In this document: positions 35,002 through 44,520 of the stretch, piece by piece
How the letters are laid out: every line of letters starts with the position of its first letter
Numbering within the stretch: position 1 is the first letter of the stretch
Origin: Betaproteobacteria bacterium
GTDB taxonomy: Bacteria > Pseudomonadota > Gammaproteobacteria > Burkholderiales > SG8-41
Length of the DNA stretch: 64,000 nucleotides
NCBI GenBank assembly: GCA_900299145.1
Contig: OMIN01000144.1
Location: forward strand, 62,001-126,000
Direction: 5' to 3'
The notes under the pieces: model-generated
The model's database searches: none
What the model was told of the DNA's origin: nothing
Seen by the model: the letters and a program-made list of their open reading frames with translations, nothing else
Made by a program: the position numbers and the translations under genes

Positions 35002-36360
35002 ATGCCCAAACAAACCCACGCCCAACAACTCGCCACCCGTTTCGCCAAACTCGGCTACAACGACATCGCGCCCGCTTCGCGCCACGCGGTCAAACGCCTG
35101 CTGCTCGATTATCTGGGAGTGGCGCTTGCCGGCAGCCAAAGTGAAAGCGGGGTCATCGCGCGGCGCTTCGCGCGCGAGCAGGGCGCGTTGGCTTCGAAGG
35201 CCGGCGCGCAACTCATCGGTGACAACGCCAAGTCGTCGATGGCGACCACGGCATTCGCCAATGCCATTTCCTCGCACAGCATCGAGTTGGACGACATTGA
35301 CGTGCTGGCGCTGTTTCACTTCAGCCCGCCGGTGTATTCGTCGGCGTTGGCCGTGGCCGATGCCACCAAAGCCAATGGTAAGCAACTGGTGACGGCCCTT
35401 GCCGCGGGCTGCGAAATGATGGAGCGCGTGAGCCGCGCGGCAAACAATTCGCTGCGTAACCGCGCGTTTCACACCACGCCGACCTGCGGGGTGTTCGGTG
35501 CGACGATTGCCGCGTCAAAAATCCTGAAGCTCAATGCTGAGAAAATCACCAACGCGCTGGGCATGGCCGGTGCACAGGCGTCGGGTCTGATGGAAATGTA
35601 TGGCCCGTCGATGCAAAAGCGGTTCAACCCCGGCCCAACAGCGCGTAACGGCGTGACCGCCGCGTTGATGGCGCAACTCGGTTTCACCGGCGCCGATACC
35701 ATTTTCGAGGGTGAGCGCGGCTTTCTGAAAGCGTTCACCGATAAAAACTTCCCCGGCAAGTTGGTCGAAGGCATCAACAAACCGTTTGAGCTGCTGATCG
35801 AGTTCAAGCCCTATTCCTGCGCGCGGCCGATTCACAATGCCATCGATTGTGCGCTGGCGGTGCGCAAAATGCCGGGCTTTGATGCGAACAAGGTGAAGTC
35901 GATTGCGTTCACGCGCCATCCGGATTGGGCGCTGTATCACCAGAACAAGGCGCCGCGTACGTATCACGAGGCGCAAGTGTCGCTGCCGTTCTCGGTGGCG
36001 GTGGCGTTCCTGGAAGGGCAGGCGCTGCTCAAACAATACAGCGACCGCAACATCCGCAACGCCAAGGTTAAACAACTGAGCAACGCAACCACGATTGCCG
36101 TCGATGCGAAACTGCCGCGCGGCGTGTCGTGCAAAATGGTGGCCACGATGACCGACGGGCGCAAATTCACTTCGCAGATCGATTACCCCAAGGGCTCGAT
36201 CCAGAACCCCATGAACGATCAGGAGTTGCTGGCGAAGTTTACGAGCCTTGCCAGCCCGGTGATCGGCGCCAAACGTGCCGCAGCACTGGCGGATGCCGTG
36301 ATGAACATCGAAAAATGCGCCGACGTGTCGAAACTGCTCGCGCTGGCCGCCAAAAAATAG
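35002..36360 (+). CDS. MmgE/PrpD-family protein, paralogue 2
   Basis: A 452-residue MmgE/PrpD homologue, clearly different from the first but with the same landmarks: SSHSIELDDIDVLALFHFSPPVYSSALAVA, TTPTCGVFGATIAASKILKLNAE, MYGPSMQKRFNPGPTARNGVTAALMAQ, and FKPYSCARPIHNAIDCAL. AAGGAAG lies 8 bp before the ATG. An AT-rich element begins at the base after its TAG stop. Two divergent PrpD homologues in one operon may act on successive or stereoisomeric hydroxy acids, or as a heteromer; this is inference. Confidence 0.88.
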   Translation: MPKQTHAQQLATRFAKLGYNDIAPASRHAVKRLLLDYLGVALAGSQSESGVIARRFAREQGALASKAGAQLIGDNAKSSMATTAFANAISSHSIELDDIDVLALFHFSPPVYSSALAVADATKANGKQLVTALAAGCEMMERVSRAANNSLRNRAFHTTPTCGVFGATIAASKILKLNAEKITNALGMAGAQASGLMEMYGPSMQKRFNPGPTARNGVTAALMAQLGFTGADTIFEGERGFLKAFTDKNFPGKLVEGINKPFELLIEFKPYSCARPIHNAIDCALAVRKMPGFDANKVKSIAFTRHPDWALYHQNKAPRTYHEAQVSLPFSVAVAFLEGQALLKQYSDRNIRNAKVKQLSNATTIAVDAKLPRGVSCKMVATMTDGRKFTSQIDYPKGSIQNPMNDQELLAKFTSLASPVIGAKRAAALADAVMNIEKCADVSKLLALAAKK

Positions 36361-36381
36361 TCAATTAAAACAAATAGTTAC
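36361..36381 (-). repeat. AT-rich dispersed element, copy 11 (reverse)
   Basis: TCAATTAAAACAAATAGTTA, abutting the TAG stop of the second PrpD-like gene and followed by a 98-bp gap to the ketopantoate-reductase-like gene. Confidence 0.85.
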
Positions 36382-36479
36382 GGAATTCCCGCGTATGGCG
36401 CTGTTCGCGGCGCCATGCGCGGGCTCACGTTTGGGTTCGCCGCATCGTTTCTGACGGCGAATCACATCGGGGATTGCGA

Positions 36480-37496
36480 ATGAAAATTCTGGTCTACGGC
36501 GCCGGCGCGATCGGCGGCTATCTGGGCGCCATTTTGTCGGCGGCGGGTGAAGACGTCACGCTGGTGGCGCGCGGCGCGGTGTATGACGCGATGTGTTCGC
36601 GCGGTGTCATCCTCGAAGGCCCGGCCACCGGTAACCCTGCGCCGATCAAGGTGCGCGCGGTGCGGCCCGGCGAAGAAAAGCCGCCGTACGATCTGATTTT
36701 TGTCACGCTGAAATCGCACCAGTTGCCGGAGGCCGCGCAACACGTGCGCACGCTGGGCGATGCGAACACCACATTTGTGTTCCCGCAAAACGGATTGCCG
36801 TGGTGGTATTTTGAAGGGCTTGATTCAAAGTATCGCGGCACGCCGCTGAAAACGCTGGATCCGGAGGGCGTGCTCGCACGCACCTTCGACACCGCGCAAA
36901 TTGTCGGCGGCGTGGCGTTCAAACCCACCGATACACTGGCGCCCGCGCACATACGCCTCGCCGATTCGCCAGCCGATTCGCTGACCATCGGTGAAGTGGA
37001 TAACCGCCTGAGCGACCGGTTGCAAACCATCGCCGCCATCACCGGCAACGCCGGCTGGAAGGGTGCGCCAGTGCCGGACATACGCAAGGTGAAGTGGACC
37101 AAGCTTTTATCCAACGCGGTGTGGAACATGCTGGGCGTGATCACGCAGGCTACACCCACGCAGGCGGCGGGTTACGCGCCGACGGCAGCGCTGGCGCTTG
37201 CCATGACGCGCGAAGTGATCGCGTTGGCAGAGGCCGCGGGTTGTGCGCTGGCCGTTGACGCAGAAAAACTGGTGGCTGACGTGGTAAAGCGGGTGTCCCT
37301 GCCCACCTCCACGCTGCAGGACGCGCGCGCGGGCCGCACACTCGAACTCGGCGCGTTAAGCGATGTGCTGCTCGAAATCAGCGCGCTCACCGGCGTGGCC
37401 GCGCCGAATCTGTCGGTGGTATCCGCCTGCGCCAACATGGTGAACCGGCGGATTATCGAGGATGGCGCGGGGGTGCGGCTGGTTAAAGTAACGTAA
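36480..37496 (+). CDS. Ketopantoate reductase family (PanE/ApbA) protein
   Basis: A 338-residue NADPH-dependent reductase. The ATG at 36480 gives MKILVYGAGAIGGYLGAILS, with the Rossmann GxGxxG near residue 8; an in-frame TTG 6 bp upstream is less likely. Family marks include FVTLKSHQLPEAA, FPQNGLPWWYF, KVKWTKLLSNAVWNMLGVI with the catalytic Lys and Asn, and the helical C-terminal domain. Many paralogues of PanE act on other 2-oxo acids; placed in a catabolic operon, this is probably one of those rather than the pantothenate enzyme. Confidence 0.83.
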   Translation: MKILVYGAGAIGGYLGAILSAAGEDVTLVARGAVYDAMCSRGVILEGPATGNPAPIKVRAVRPGEEKPPYDLIFVTLKSHQLPEAAQHVRTLGDANTTFVFPQNGLPWWYFEGLDSKYRGTPLKTLDPEGVLARTFDTAQIVGGVAFKPTDTLAPAHIRLADSPADSLTIGEVDNRLSDRLQTIAAITGNAGWKGAPVPDIRKVKWTKLLSNAVWNMLGVITQATPTQAAGYAPTAALALAMTREVIALAEAAGCALAVDAEKLVADVVKRVSLPTSTLQDARAGRTLELGALSDVLLEISALTGVAAPNLSVVSACANMVNRRIIEDGAGVRLVKVT

Positions 37497-37544
37497 CCGG
37501 GCGGAGACTGGCATAGAATAGTGGCACTCAACAGGGAGAAAACC

Positions 37545-39092
37545 ATGAACGGCGCAGAAAGTCTGGTTCGCACATTGATCAAAGGCGGAGTCGATGTGTG
37601 CTTTGCCAACCCCGGCACGTCGGAGATGCATTTTGTCGGCGCGCTGGATCGCGTGGAAGGCATGCGCTGCGTGCTGGGGCTGTTCGAGGGTGTGTGCAGC
37701 GGGGCAGCGGATGGTTACTACCGCATGACCGACAAGCCGGCTTCCACTTTGTTGCATCTGGGGCCGGGGCTGGCGAACGCGGCGGCGAATCTGCATAACG
37801 CGAAAAAGGCCGGGTCGGGCATCGTCAACATTGTTGGCGAGCATGCGCTATATCACATTCAGTACGACACGCCGCTCACCGCCGACATCGAGGGCATCGC
37901 GCGCCCGTTTTCGCACTGGGTGAAAACTTCGCCGACGTCCAAAACCGTTGCGGGCGACGGCGCGCTGGCGATTCAAGCGGCGCGTGTCGCGCCGGGACAG
38001 ATATCCACGTTGATATTGCCCGCTGACACGGCGTGGGGCGAGGCCGAGGGTGTGGCCGATACGCCCGACACGCCGGGGCCGAAGGGGCCAACCAGCGATG
38101 CGGTGGTGGCTTCGGCCAAGGCGCTGCGCAGTGGCAACGCGTCGATGCTGTTCCTTGGCGGGCGTGCCTTGCGTGCGAAGGGGCTGGAGCTCGCCGGCAA
38201 GATCGCCGCCAAGACCGGTTGCCGCGTGCAGGCGGCGGGTGGCACGGCGCGCATTGAGCGCGGCGCGGGGCGTGTGCAAACGCTGCGTTTGCATTTCGTG
38301 ATCGAAACCGCGCAGGAGCAACTGAAGGGCGTCACCAATATGGTGCTGGTGGGCGCGAAGGCGCCTGCGGCGTTTTTTGCCTACCCCGGCAAGCCCAGCG
38401 TGCTGACGCCTCAGGGTTGCGAGACCACGGTGCTGTGCCCGGTGGAAGGCGATCCGCTGGCTTCACTTGAAGCGCTGGCCGCCGAACTGGGCGCACTGAA
38501 CGAAAAGCCCGCGGGTGTTGCACAAGCGGGCCGCCCTGAAAAGCCGACGGGTAAATTCACGCTCGACGGCTTGGGGAAAGCGCTGGGCGCGACGTTGCCC
38601 GAGGGTGCGATCGTGGTGGATGAATCGGTGACCACGGGCCGCGGGTTTTTCCCGTTCAGCGCGGGTGCGCCGCCGCATGACTGGCTGAACAACATGGGCG
38701 GCTCCATCGGTTTCGGCACGCCGTGCGCGGTCGGCGCGGCGGTGGCGTGCCCCAATCGCAAGGTGATCGCAATGGTGGGCGACGGCAGCGCCATGTATAC
38801 GATCCAGTCGCTGTGGACCATGGCGCGCGAGGGGCTGGATGTGTGTGTGATGATTTTCTCCAATCGCGAATACAAAATTCTTTACAGCCAGCTCGACAGT
38901 GTCGGCGTGCCCAACCCCGGCCCGCGCGCCATCGACATGCTGACGCTGGGCCGCCCGGCGATTGATTTCGCGGGCATGGCGAAAAGCCTTGGCATGCCGA
39001 GCGTGCAGGTGCACAACCTTGAGGAACTGACGACGCAGTTGAGTAATGCCATGTCACAGCGCGGGCCGTTTTTGATTGATGTGGTGATGTAG
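37545..39092 (+). CDS. Thiamine-diphosphate-dependent enzyme (acetolactate synthase large-subunit-like)
   Basis: A 515-residue ThDP enzyme. The ATG at 37545 follows AGGGAG by about 7 bp. The Pyr domain holds the catalytic Glu in GLFEGVCSGAADGYYR, with ANPGTSEMHF before it. The PP domain holds the ThDP/Mg motif VGDGSAMYTIQSLWT ending in IFSNREY. The middle domain is short and no FAD signature is evident. Family members include acetolactate synthase, benzoylformate decarboxylase and benzaldehyde lyase. No small regulatory subunit follows, so a catabolic 2-oxo acid decarboxylase or ligase is more likely than amino-acid biosynthesis. The next Bug gene starts 15 bp after its stop. Confidence 0.85.
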   Translation: MNGAESLVRTLIKGGVDVCFANPGTSEMHFVGALDRVEGMRCVLGLFEGVCSGAADGYYRMTDKPASTLLHLGPGLANAAANLHNAKKAGSGIVNIVGEHALYHIQYDTPLTADIEGIARPFSHWVKTSPTSKTVAGDGALAIQAARVAPGQISTLILPADTAWGEAEGVADTPDTPGPKGPTSDAVVASAKALRSGNASMLFLGGRALRAKGLELAGKIAAKTGCRVQAAGGTARIERGAGRVQTLRLHFVIETAQEQLKGVTNMVLVGAKAPAAFFAYPGKPSVLTPQGCETTVLCPVEGDPLASLEALAAELGALNEKPAGVAQAGRPEKPTGKFTLDGLGKALGATLPEGAIVVDESVTTGRGFFPFSAGAPPHDWLNNMGGSIGFGTPCAVGAAVACPNRKVIAMVGDGSAMYTIQSLWTMAREGLDVCVMIFSNREYKILYSQLDSVGVPNPGPRAIDMLTLGRPAIDFAGMAKSLGMPSVQVHNLEELTTQLSNAMSQRGPFLIDVVM

Positions 39093-39107
39093 CGCGAGCT
39101 GTCGCTC

Positions 39108-40073
39108 ATGCGGTTTCGTGCGTTAACAGGTACGTGCCTGATCGCGCTGGCGGCTGCGCCGTGTACCGCGCAGACCTATCCAGTGCAGCCGACACGCGCC
39201 GTGGTGGGCTACGCGGCGGGCGGCGGGGCGGATGGAATGATCCGCGCGATTTCGAATGAACTTGCCGAAACACTTGGTCAGCCCATCATCATCGACAACC
39301 GGCCCGGCGGCGGCACGGTCATCGCCACCAAAATCGTCGCTGACGCGAAGCCCGACGGCTACACGATTTACGTTGCCGACCCGGCGATTTATTTCAATCC
39401 GTTCTTGTTGGCAAAGGTACCGTACGACGCCGTGCGGGATTTCGCGCCCATCGGCCCGGTGTCTTCGTCGAGCACGTCGATGCTGGTGGTGCACCCGTCG
39501 TTTCCCGCGAAGACCGTGAAGGAGCTGGTCACGCTGGCGCGGTCGCAGCCGGGCAAGCTCAATTATGCTTCGGGCGGCAACGGCACGCTGCCGCATGTGC
39601 TGACCGAGATGATGAAGTACGAGGCCAAAATCAATCTCGTGCATGTGCCATACAAGAGCACGGGCCTTGCCGTTTATGCCGCCACCAGCGGCGAAGTGCC
39701 GATTGCCGCTGGCGGTTTGTTCGCGGTGAAGGGCTTGGCAGAATCCGGCAAGCTGCGGCCGCTGGCCATTGCCAGCAACAAACGCAGCCCGTTGATGCCA
39801 CAGGTGCCGACGTTTGCCGAAGCCGGCTGGCCGCAAATCGATGGTGCGAGTTATCGCGGCCTGCTAGCGCCCGCCAACACGCCGCGCGAGGTGATCCTGC
39901 GGTTAAACGCGGCGACCAACAAGGTGCTGGGCATTCCGGCCGTGCGTACGCGTTTTACCGAAACCGGTTCGGACGTGCTGCCCGGCACGCCGGAGGATTA
40001 CGGCAAAATCATCCGCGCCGAACTCGACAAGTGGGGGAAGGTGATCAAAGCGGCGGGCATCAAGGCGGAGTAA
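39108..40073 (+). CDS. Bug/TctC-family substrate-binding protein
   Basis: A 321-residue receptor with a short signal peptide ending APCTAQ. Its ligand loop reads YAAGGGAD, lacking the first proline of the usual PPGG, and is followed by IIIDNRPGGGTVIATK and PDGYTI. It starts 15 bp after the ThDP enzyme gene and is probably translated from the same message, suggesting a shared 2-oxo acid or aromatic acid substrate. It ends before AT-rich element copy 12. Confidence 0.91.
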   Translation: MRFRALTGTCLIALAAAPCTAQTYPVQPTRAVVGYAAGGGADGMIRAISNELAETLGQPIIIDNRPGGGTVIATKIVADAKPDGYTIYVADPAIYFNPFLLAKVPYDAVRDFAPIGPVSSSSTSMLVVHPSFPAKTVKELVTLARSQPGKLNYASGGNGTLPHVLTEMMKYEAKINLVHVPYKSTGLAVYAATSGEVPIAAGGLFAVKGLAESGKLRPLAIASNKRSPLMPQVPTFAEAGWPQIDGASYRGLLAPANTPREVILRLNAATNKVLGIPAVRTRFTETGSDVLPGTPEDYGKIIRAELDKWGKVIKAAGIKAE

Positions 40074-40099
40074 GGCGCGGCTGCGCTGCGGCGATCGCA

Positions 40100-40127
40100 A
40101 AAATAATCAATAAAATCAAATAGTTAT
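40100..40127 (-). repeat. AT-rich dispersed element, copy 12 (reverse)
   Basis: AAAATAATCAATAAAATCAAATAGTTAT, split here as AAAATAATCA and ATAAAATCAAATAGTTAT, between the Bug gene and ygiQ, both on the + strand. Confidence 0.8.
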
Positions 40128-40164
40128 ATACTTCGGCCCAGGTGGGCGTGATATACTGCGCGGC

Positions 40165-42408
40165 ATGTCATCCGCCACCGCGAACCCGTCGCCCTCCAAG
40201 CCGTCCACGCCAGCCTCTGCTGGCGTCAAAGATATTTTCAGCTACCGCAAGTACTGGGCCGCGCGTTTTGGCACGGCGCCGTTTCTACCGATGTCGCGCG
40301 CTGAAATGGAGGCGCTGGGTTGGGACGAATGCGACATCATCATCGTCACGGGTGATGCGTATGTCGATCATCCGAGTTTTGGCATGGCCATCGTCGGACG
40401 TTTACTTGAGGCGCAGGGGTTCAGAGTCGGCATCATCGCGCAGCCCGATTGGCAAAGTGCCGATGCCTTCAAAGCGCTGGGCCGGCCGAAACTCTTTTAC
40501 GGCATCACCGCCGGTAACATGGATTCGATGGTTAATCGTTACACCGCCGATCGGCGGCTGCGCAGCGATGATGCATACACGCCGAATGCCGAAGGCGGCA
40601 AACGCCCCGACCGCTCGGTGATCGTTTACAGCCAGCGCGCACGCGAGGCGTACGCCGACGTGCCGGTCATCATCGGCGGTATCGAGGCCAGCCTGCGGCG
40701 CATCGCGCATTTTGATTACTGGTCGGAAAAAGTGCGCCGCTCGGTGCTGATCGACGCCAAGGCCGACATGCTGGTGTACGGCAATGCCGAGCGTGCGATT
40801 GTTGAAATCGCGCATCGTTTGGCCGCGGGTAAAAAGCCTCCCGAGATCACGGATGTACGCGGCACGGCGTTTGTGCGCGCGGTGCCGGAGGGGTGGATCG
40901 AAATTGATTCGACGCGGATTGATTTGCCGGGGGCGCTGAATCCGCCGGTGGATCCGTATGCGATGGAGGACAAGCGGCAGGCGCAAGCAGCGGTAGCGGC
41001 TGACAACGGTGCGCAAGTCGTCCGCTTTATCCGCGAAGTCAAAAACACCGACCGCGCCCGCAGCGTCATCCGCATGCCCTCATTCGACTCAGTGGCGAAC
41101 GACCCGGTGCTCTACGCCCACGCCTCGCGCATCTTGCATGTCGAATCCAACCCTGGCAACGCGCGCGCGCTGGTGCAGCGCCACGGGGCAGACAAAAATG
41201 CGCGCGACGTATGGATCAACCCGCCGCCAATTCCACTGACGATGAAGGAAATGGACGCGGTGTACGAGTTGCCCTACGCGCGCCTGCCGCATCCATCGTA
41301 TGGCGGCGCGAAAATCCCCGCTTATGAAATGATCCGTTTTTCGGTGACCATCCAGCGAGGGTGTTTCGGCGGCTGCACATTTTGTTCGATCACCGAGCAC
41401 GAAGGGCGCGTCATCCAGAACCGCTCGGCGAATTCGATCATTGGTGAAATCGAAGCCATCCGCGACACCGTGCCGGGGTTCACCGGCGTGATTTCCGATT
41501 TGGGCGGGCCGACGGCGAACATGTATCGCTTGGCGTGCAAATCCAAAGCCATTGAAGCCGCCTGCCGCCGGCCGTCGTGCGTGTTCCCTGGCATTTGCCC
41601 GAATCTCAATACCGATCACGCGCCGCTGATCGATCTTTACCGCCGCGCGCGCGCGTTGCCGGGCATCAAGAAAATCTTGATCGGCTCCGGTGTGCGCTAT
41701 GACCTTGCCGCCGAATCACCGGCGTATGTGAAGGAACTCGCGCAGCATCACGTCGGCGGCTATCTCAAGATCGCGCCGGAAGCGCTGGCTGAAGGGCCGC
41801 TCTCAAAAATGATGAAGCCCGGCATGGGCACGTACTACAAGTTCAAGGAACTCTTCGACAAGTATTCGATGGAAGCGGGTAAGGAGCAATACCTGATCCC
41901 GTATTTCATCGCCGCGCACCCCGGCACCACCGACGAAGACATGCTGGAGCTGGCCGTGTGGTTAAAGCAGAACGGATTCCGCGCCGACCAGGTGCAGGCG
42001 TTTTTGCCGTCGCCGATGGCCACCGCCACCGCGATGTATCACTCCGGCAAAAACCCGCTGCGCAAAGTCACGCGTGACAGTGCAGACGTAATCATCCCCA
42101 AGGGTTTGAAAGTGCGGCGGCTGCACAAGGCATTTTTGCGTTACCACGACGCCGAGAACTGGCCGATCTTGCGCGACGCGCTGCGCCGCATGGGCCGCGC
42201 CGATTTGATCGGCAACAGCAAGCGCCATCTGGTGCCCGCGTATCAGCCGCTGGGCACGGGTAAGAAGCCCGAAGGCGCGCGGCGTCCCGACAAGTATCAG
42301 AAGTTTCGCACCCAGCAGACGGGCTTACCGCCGGGGCCAGTGACTGTGGATAAGAAGATTCGGAGGTCGGTAAGGCCTGCAGCCCGGTCGTCGCGCGCTG
42401 GGCGCTAG
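40165..42408 (+). CDS. ygiQ: YgiQ-family radical SAM protein
   Basis: A 747-residue member of the YgiQ family, full length (the E. coli protein is of similar size). It has an N-terminal B12-binding-like region ([26 protein letters not shown]), the radical-SAM cysteines in [19 protein letters not shown], and downstream [19 protein letters not shown] and YFIAAHPGT. The C-terminal tail is basic and low complexity ([13 protein letters not shown]). The physiological reaction of YgiQ is not established. It is the last + strand gene before the lower-GC segment at 42.4 kb. Confidence 0.92.
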   Translation: MSSATANPSPSKPSTPASAGVKDIFSYRKYWAARFGTAPFLPMSRAEMEALGWDECDIIIVTGDAYVDHPSFGMAIVGRLLEAQGFRVGIIAQPDWQSADAFKALGRPKLFYGITAGNMDSMVNRYTADRRLRSDDAYTPNAEGGKRPDRSVIVYSQRAREAYADVPVIIGGIEASLRRIAHFDYWSEKVRRSVLIDAKADMLVYGNAERAIVEIAHRLAAGKKPPEITDVRGTAFVRAVPEGWIEIDSTRIDLPGALNPPVDPYAMEDKRQAQAAVAADNGAQVVRFIREVKNTDRARSVIRMPSFDSVANDPVLYAHASRILHVESNPGNARALVQRHGADKNARDVWINPPPIPLTMKEMDAVYELPYARLPHPSYGGAKIPAYEMIRFSVTIQRGCFGGCTFCSITEHEGRVIQNRSANSIIGEIEAIRDTVPGFTGVISDLGGPTANMYRLACKSKAIEAACRRPSCVFPGICPNLNTDHAPLIDLYRRARALPGIKKILIGSGVRYDLAAESPAYVKELAQHHVGGYLKIAPEALAEGPLSKMMKPGMGTYYKFKELFDKYSMEAGKEQYLIPYFIAAHPGTTDEDMLELAVWLKQNGFRADQVQAFLPSPMATATAMYHSGKNPLRKVTRDSADVIIPKGLKVRRLHKAFLRYHDAENWPILRDALRRMGRADLIGNSKRHLVPAYQPLGTGKKPEGARRPDKYQKFRTQQTGLPPGPVTVDKKIRRSVRPAARSSRAGR

Positions 42409-42501
42409 AGGTAGTACCTGGCCCAAATGCGAAGTTCGCGAACTTGATAAGTGGATGCGCAACGCGAAGTTAGACCTCGGATCGGTCACAGCTTGTAAGT
42501 C

Positions 42502-43374
42502 CTAGAAGTGCTCAAGGTATTTCAGAAACTGCGGGCCAGTCATAAGGACTTTCCCTCTCGGCTTCCAAAGGTCGTTAAATGCGGTGCGAAGAAATCCCTG
42601 CTCATTTGAGACAAGTACGTCACCTTGCAGAAGATGGGCCATGACATTGAGATCCGCTTGCGCGTTTAAGTCGAGGACTGCATCTGGCTTCGTCATTGCG
42701 TAGAAACCCATGTACAGCATGTCGTAAACGAACTCAGTAAAGTACGGGTAGAAATTCTTGTTGCGGGACCAGCGATTAGCTACTTCTCCAGGATTTCGAG
42801 TATTGATGATGGCAGAGATGAATGCCCGCCCAGCATGATCCATCTCGGTTTGAACATACCCCCCTAGATTCGGTAGCCCGTGCTTTTCAGGCCGGTAACC
42901 GATTGCCTTCTTCCAATCCACAACTTCGGCGCGAATTTCTTTGGAGATTTTTCGTTGGGCAGCGCGCTTTTGGTCCTCAACGTCGCGTTCCGCCTTAGAT
43001 GCGTGCCAAGCGTGCCACGTGCCATCTAGTGGAACATGGGGGAGCCGTCGTTTGAGAAGCTCGTAATCTCGACGTCGCATGAACTTACGCGCGTGGGGAC
43101 CGCGTCCGCGCACTAGCTCCTCATGGAAGATGGCGTTGAAGTCGTTGCAAATGCAGTCGCATGTAGCAACGACAAATGGAAGCCACCTCGTAACAAGCTG
43201 ATCTCGCTTCCCGGCGGAACCATAGGCCCGTAGTGTTTCTTCAATAAACACATGGCCGTAGATCGGGAATACTCGACGAGCCGCAAACAAGCGACGCAGC
43301 GGACTCTTCTCCAGCGAATCAAAGTTCTCTACGGAGAATATGTTTGAGTCGAATACAACGCGAACCGGTGCCAT
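42502..43374 (-). CDS. PIN-like domain protein, probable horizontally acquired gene
   Basis: A 290-residue protein with a probable PIN-like nuclease fold: RVVFDSNIF at the N terminus, VFIEETL next, and DLNVMAHLLQGDVLVSNEQGFL near the C terminus, giving the Asp/Glu/Asp/Glu pattern of metal-dependent RNases. A basic helical insertion fills residues 95-150. Base use differs from neighbours: two 60-base rows counted by hand in the gene (42541 and 42781) are 50 and 48 percent GC, against 65 percent for the row at 41701 in ygiQ. No antitoxin partner is visible beside it. It may be a solitary toxin-like or defence RNase, but that is inference. Confidence 0.6.
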   Translation of the reverse strand: MAPVRVVFDSNIFSVENFDSLEKSPLRRLFAARRVFPIYGHVFIEETLRAYGSAGKRDQLVTRWLPFVVATCDCICNDFNAIFHEELVRGRGPHARKFMRRRDYELLKRRLPHVPLDGTWHAWHASKAERDVEDQKRAAQRKISKEIRAEVVDWKKAIGYRPEKHGLPNLGGYVQTEMDHAGRAFISAIINTRNPGEVANRWSRNKNFYPYFTEFVYDMLYMGFYAMTKPDAVLDLNAQADLNVMAHLLQGDVLVSNEQGFLRTAFNDLWKPRGKVLMTGPQFLKYLEHF

Positions 43375-43417
43375 TCAGCTGAACGAGGTCTAACTGGTTT
43401 TAAACAGCAAAAACCGC

Positions 43418-43450
43418 CGGATAACATTCCGGCGTGACGGATAACATTCC
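43418..43450. repeat. Direct repeat CGGATAACATTCC (two copies)
   Basis: CGGATAACATTCC occurs at 43418-43430 and again at 43438-43450, just upstream of the PIN-like gene. It could be an operator or the edge of the inserted segment. Confidence 0.6.
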
Positions 43451-43463
43451 AATCAAAAAACTT

Positions 43464-43490
43464 AAAAAATCAATAGAATCATATAGTTGA
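43464..43490 (-). repeat. AT-rich dispersed element, copy 13 (divergent)
   Basis: AAAAAATCAATAGAATCATA followed by TAGTTGA, a drifted reverse copy between two minus-strand genes. Confidence 0.6.
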
Positions 43491-43593
43491 GATGAATTTC
43501 TGCATTTTCAACACAGATAAAATTGGAACGAAAAGCAACGACGTGCTACTGCGAAAGTAAGCCCATTTAATTCGATAGTTTCTTCTTGCCCCT

Positions 43594-44283
43594 TCACGCC
43601 GCCGGCTCCATCATTGCCTTGCGCAACAGCGGCGCGGCCTCACGCGAAGTGACGAACTGGATCAACGCCCGTGCCGCGTCCTGCTCTTTCGACGCCTTCA
43701 GGACGGCGACTTCGAACACGACATATTCGTGGAGGCCGGCAGGGAGGTCGCCCACGTAATCGGTACCAGCAACAGGCTTGCTGACGTTGAATTGCTGGAT
43801 CGCCATTTCCACCTCGCCCCGCACGATGTAAGCGGCGGCGGGGCCGCCCACGGAGCGAACGGTCTTGGGCGCCATCTGTGCGGCAATGCCGAGCTTTTCG
43901 ATGGCGCGCGCGGCGATTTGTCCGCTGCCGCCGAACGAGTAGGCAATCGATTTTGCGTTGAGCAGGGCTTTCTTGAACGCCTCTGGCGTGCTGATGTCGG
44001 GCCACGGCGCGCCGGACTTAACCGAGAGGCCCACCGCCGCGCGCGTGAAAACCGTGCTGGAGCCGCCGACTGTTTTACCGCCCTTGACGATGCGGTTCAG
44101 CGGTTCGCCATACAGCGAGATCAAATCAGATTGCGCGCCGGAGGCGAGCACTTTATCAAGTGTCGTGGCTGCGTCTTCCTGCGCGACGATGACTTTGTGG
44201 CCCGTGAGCCGGGTGAACGCCGGGGCAAGTTCGTGCCATGCGGTCAATGATCCCATGGAGGTTCGGACGACGAGTTCGCTCAT
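43594..44283 (-). CDS. ModA-like extracellular solute-binding fold protein without signal peptide
   Basis: A 229-residue protein of the molybdate-binding/SBP_bac_11 type, with MGSLTAWHELAPAFTRLTGHKV, LASGAQSDLISLYG, and YSFGGSGQIAARAIEKLGI in order, and a C-terminal VTSREAAPLLRKAMMEPA. It begins directly at the first beta strand (SELVVRTS), so no export signal is present, unlike true ModA. Some cytoplasmic relatives act as ligand sensors. Neither ABC subunits nor a molybdenum-cofactor gene is adjacent. An upstream start giving a signal peptide is not seen. Confidence 0.7.
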   Translation of the reverse strand: MSELVVRTSMGSLTAWHELAPAFTRLTGHKVIVAQEDAATTLDKVLASGAQSDLISLYGEPLNRIVKGGKTVGGSSTVFTRAAVGLSVKSGAPWPDISTPEAFKKALLNAKSIAYSFGGSGQIAARAIEKLGIAAQMAPKTVRSVGGPAAAYIVRGEVEMAIQQFNVSKPVAGTDYVGDLPAGLHEYVVFEVAVLKASKEQDAARALIQFVTSREAAPLLRKAMMEPAA

Positions 44284-44520
44284 AGTTTTCCCGGGCGCAG
44301 TCGATTTAAGCGCGCAATTTCACCAGACGGCAATCTATGCGCATCCCGCGCAGCGGTCAATCGCCGATTTTGCTGCTGCGCGGGCATACTGTTTGACTTT
44401 GCTTGGGATATCGCGTGATCCCGTTTCCCGCGTCAACACACACACTGCGGAAAAGTTTACACTGATCCTCCTCATCAGATTCTTTCTGCCAACCCATCCA
44501 ACGATACGTGAGAGCCCAAC

